Part shown: in pieces, positions 62,924 through 64,000 of the stretch
Numbering within the stretch: the stretch's first letter is position 1
How the letters are laid out: each line of letters starts with the position of its first letter
Source of the DNA: Eopsaltria australis
Lineage: Eukaryota > Chordata > Aves > Passeriformes > Petroicidae
Direction of reading: 5' to 3'
Assembly (NCBI GenBank): GCA_034509425.1
Contig: JAVTVJ010000068.1
Coordinates: 1,798,001-1,862,000 of the forward strand
DNA: 64,000 nucleotides
Position numbers and translations under genes: made by a program
The notes under the pieces: model-generated
What the model saw: the letters and a program-made list of their open reading frames with translations, nothing else
What the model was told of the DNA's origin: nothing
Databases searched by the model: none

Positions 62924-63046
62924 CATGTGCAAACCTGAGACCAGGACAGAGAACTGTGGCACAGGAACAGTCATGGAGGAAATTTGACAGGTGAAGCCAG
63001 ATTTGTTGCGTGGCTAAATACATACCAAATAATAACTGAATACATG
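62924..63046 (-). other. exon-like open stretch on the minus strand
   Basis: On the minus strand the acceptor (AACTGCTTTCATTTCAG) and donor (GCACATG|GTAAGC) are both strong and bound 123 nt. One frame is open for 40 codons (phase 1 in, 1 out), including MYLATQQIWLHLSNF. No linked exon was found. It may belong to an antisense or non-coding transcript. Confidence 0.22.
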
Positions 63047-63895
63047 CTGAAATGAAAGCAGTTATCCCAAACAAGAAATATTTACCTTATTCCTTTTCTT
63101 CCTTTTTCAAAGCAGCAGTTTATTCATGTTACACATGAGTTTGTAGGCAAAGTAACTAAAAGAAAATGATGGAACCACTGAAAATACATGCATTTTAAAA
63201 TGATGTAAGTAAAAGTACCAGGATGCTGAATCAAATACAGATAACCGAGCTGATAGTTACTGACAGTTACCATGGGTATCTTTTGATATATTTATATTTA
63301 ACAAGTATATATCCAACAATCATTTACATCACTCTTAAAATAAAAGATTAAAGTAACTATTGCTATATAATAAGCAGGTACCTTCAGTGAGTCTCCTCCA
63401 GTACTGCTGAATGTGTAAACATAAATGGTGATTAGTTTAATATTGCCATACCCATGTACACCTGCAAACAAGAAGCTTAAGATTTGTGGATGTTTATTAC
63501 ATGAACTCAGAGGAAATGTTTGATGGTCTTCTGTTTTAATAAATAAACTGGCTTTTCTTTGTAGGGTATTTTAGGTAGTTTTTTCCTCTACAGTTTGAAA
63601 ATTTCTTTTCCCATAAAATGTTTTAGGAAAGTGTTTAAAATGGGTTTCCTTTGGCTGCTATGGATACAAAAAATGCTTAAGTGTCTCTTGGGAATTTTTT
63701 ATGTTCTTTGAGACAAGAAAGTCAGAGGAAGGAGTTAAAAAACAGAAGTGCCATAAGCAGAAATAGATTTTACAGTTCTTCTACTGGAACACAGTATCAT
63801 CCCAGTGGAAGTCATTAGACATTTTTTCTCCATATATAATGAAGGACTGCAGTGACTCATTCCTGAGTTGTAAATGAATTTTTAAAACCTTTCAG

Positions 63896-63977
63896 AGCCA
63901 TGGTCAGGGACATCGTAAAAATGAACAGCTCAGGATATTATTCCGACCCATCATTTCTTAGCAAGGAGATCATACAG
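63896..63977 (+). CDS. internal coding exon, probably of the plus-strand gene
   Basis: An 82-nt exon at the window edge. The acceptor is TTTTTAAAACCTTTCAG and the donor CATACAG|GTCAAC. One base plus 27 codons are open (phase 2 in, 0 out). The reading ends MNSSGYYSDPSFLSKEIIQ, which has the mixed polar/aromatic composition and codon choice of a real protein. It is on the same strand as the exons at 50385 and 51794, so I assign it to that gene, but the linking exon(s) are not found. The rest of the gene lies to the right of the window. Family not recognised. Confidence 0.5.
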
Positions 63978-64000
63978 GTCAACTGCTGAGTAAACCCTGT

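Larger units (their letters stand above)
51825..63895 (+). other. inferred intron(s) of the plus-strand gene; missing exons
   Basis: The micro-exon leaves phase 0 and the exon at 63896 enters phase 2, so at least one unrecognised exon must lie between them. Weak candidates are 52100-52130 (31 nt, phase 0 to 1, donor CACAG|GTGAGA) and the stretch from 58934. Also present are (TA)15 at 51960-51989, a G-rich run at 53920-53948, a tandem duplication at 54545-54658 and CA/TG-rich DNA at 57543-57610. No LINE or LTR copy is recognised in these 12 kb. Confidence 0.35.

Noticed and set aside
63113..63150. Short plus-strand stretch after a strong acceptor (TTCTTCCTTTTTCAAAGCAG)
   Set aside because: Only 12 codons to a weak GTAACT donor; phase 0 to 0 adds no evidence.
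1..64000. CRISPR arrays, operons, bacterial promoters, tRNA or rRNA genes
   Set aside because: None seen. The repeats are microsatellites, LINE fragments and short duplications typical of a vertebrate nuclear genome, and no tRNA cloverleaf or rRNA sequence was recognised.

Overview
The window looks like nuclear DNA of a bird, or at least a sauropsid. It is AT-rich and CpG-poor. The interspersed repeats I can recognise are CR1 LINE fragments, several ending in the ATTCTATGATTCTAT-type CR1 tail, plus one retroviral LTR. There are no prokaryotic-style genes. Nearly all open frames are short and arise by chance, so coding sequence had to be found as exons: acceptor, open frame, donor and matching intron phase. 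All exon calls are read by eye from sequence alone. No transcript or homology search was possible.

Region by region. 1-606 is a CR1 element with an internal deletion. 607-17671 is non-genic sequence holding a probably young solo LTR (8046-8426), two CR1 tails (about 10438 and 15536) and a (CA)13 microsatellite. 17672-18286 is a 204-codon open frame with four N-glycosylation sequons, possibly a retroviral Env remnant; an old CR1 follows it. 18836-29404 holds nothing recognisable apart from microsatellites.

From 29828 to at least 48170 I infer one minus-strand protein-coding gene. Four exons (48170-48134, 46229-45910, 43236-42983, 30282-29828) are all open, and each splice junction is in phase (2/0, 0/2, 2/1, 1/stop). 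Together they give about 354 C-terminal residues of a protein I do not recognise. Its largest intron, 12.7 kb, carries two CR1 tails.

From 50385 a second gene starts on the plus strand, head to head with the first. Its first coding exon has an upstream in-frame stop and a good Kozak context. It joins in phase to a 31-nt micro-exon (51794-51824), and the join creates a Cys-Pro-x-Cys...Cys cluster. A further convincing coding exon lies at the right edge (63896-63977). A small CpG cluster at 50.48-50.57 kb and the divergent arrangement suggest a shared promoter between about 48.2 and 50.4 kb.

The other unusual structure is a set of short direct duplications (47.0, 51.6 and 54.5 kb). Their copies differ by block indels rather than point changes, which suggests template-switch events or assembly artefacts.
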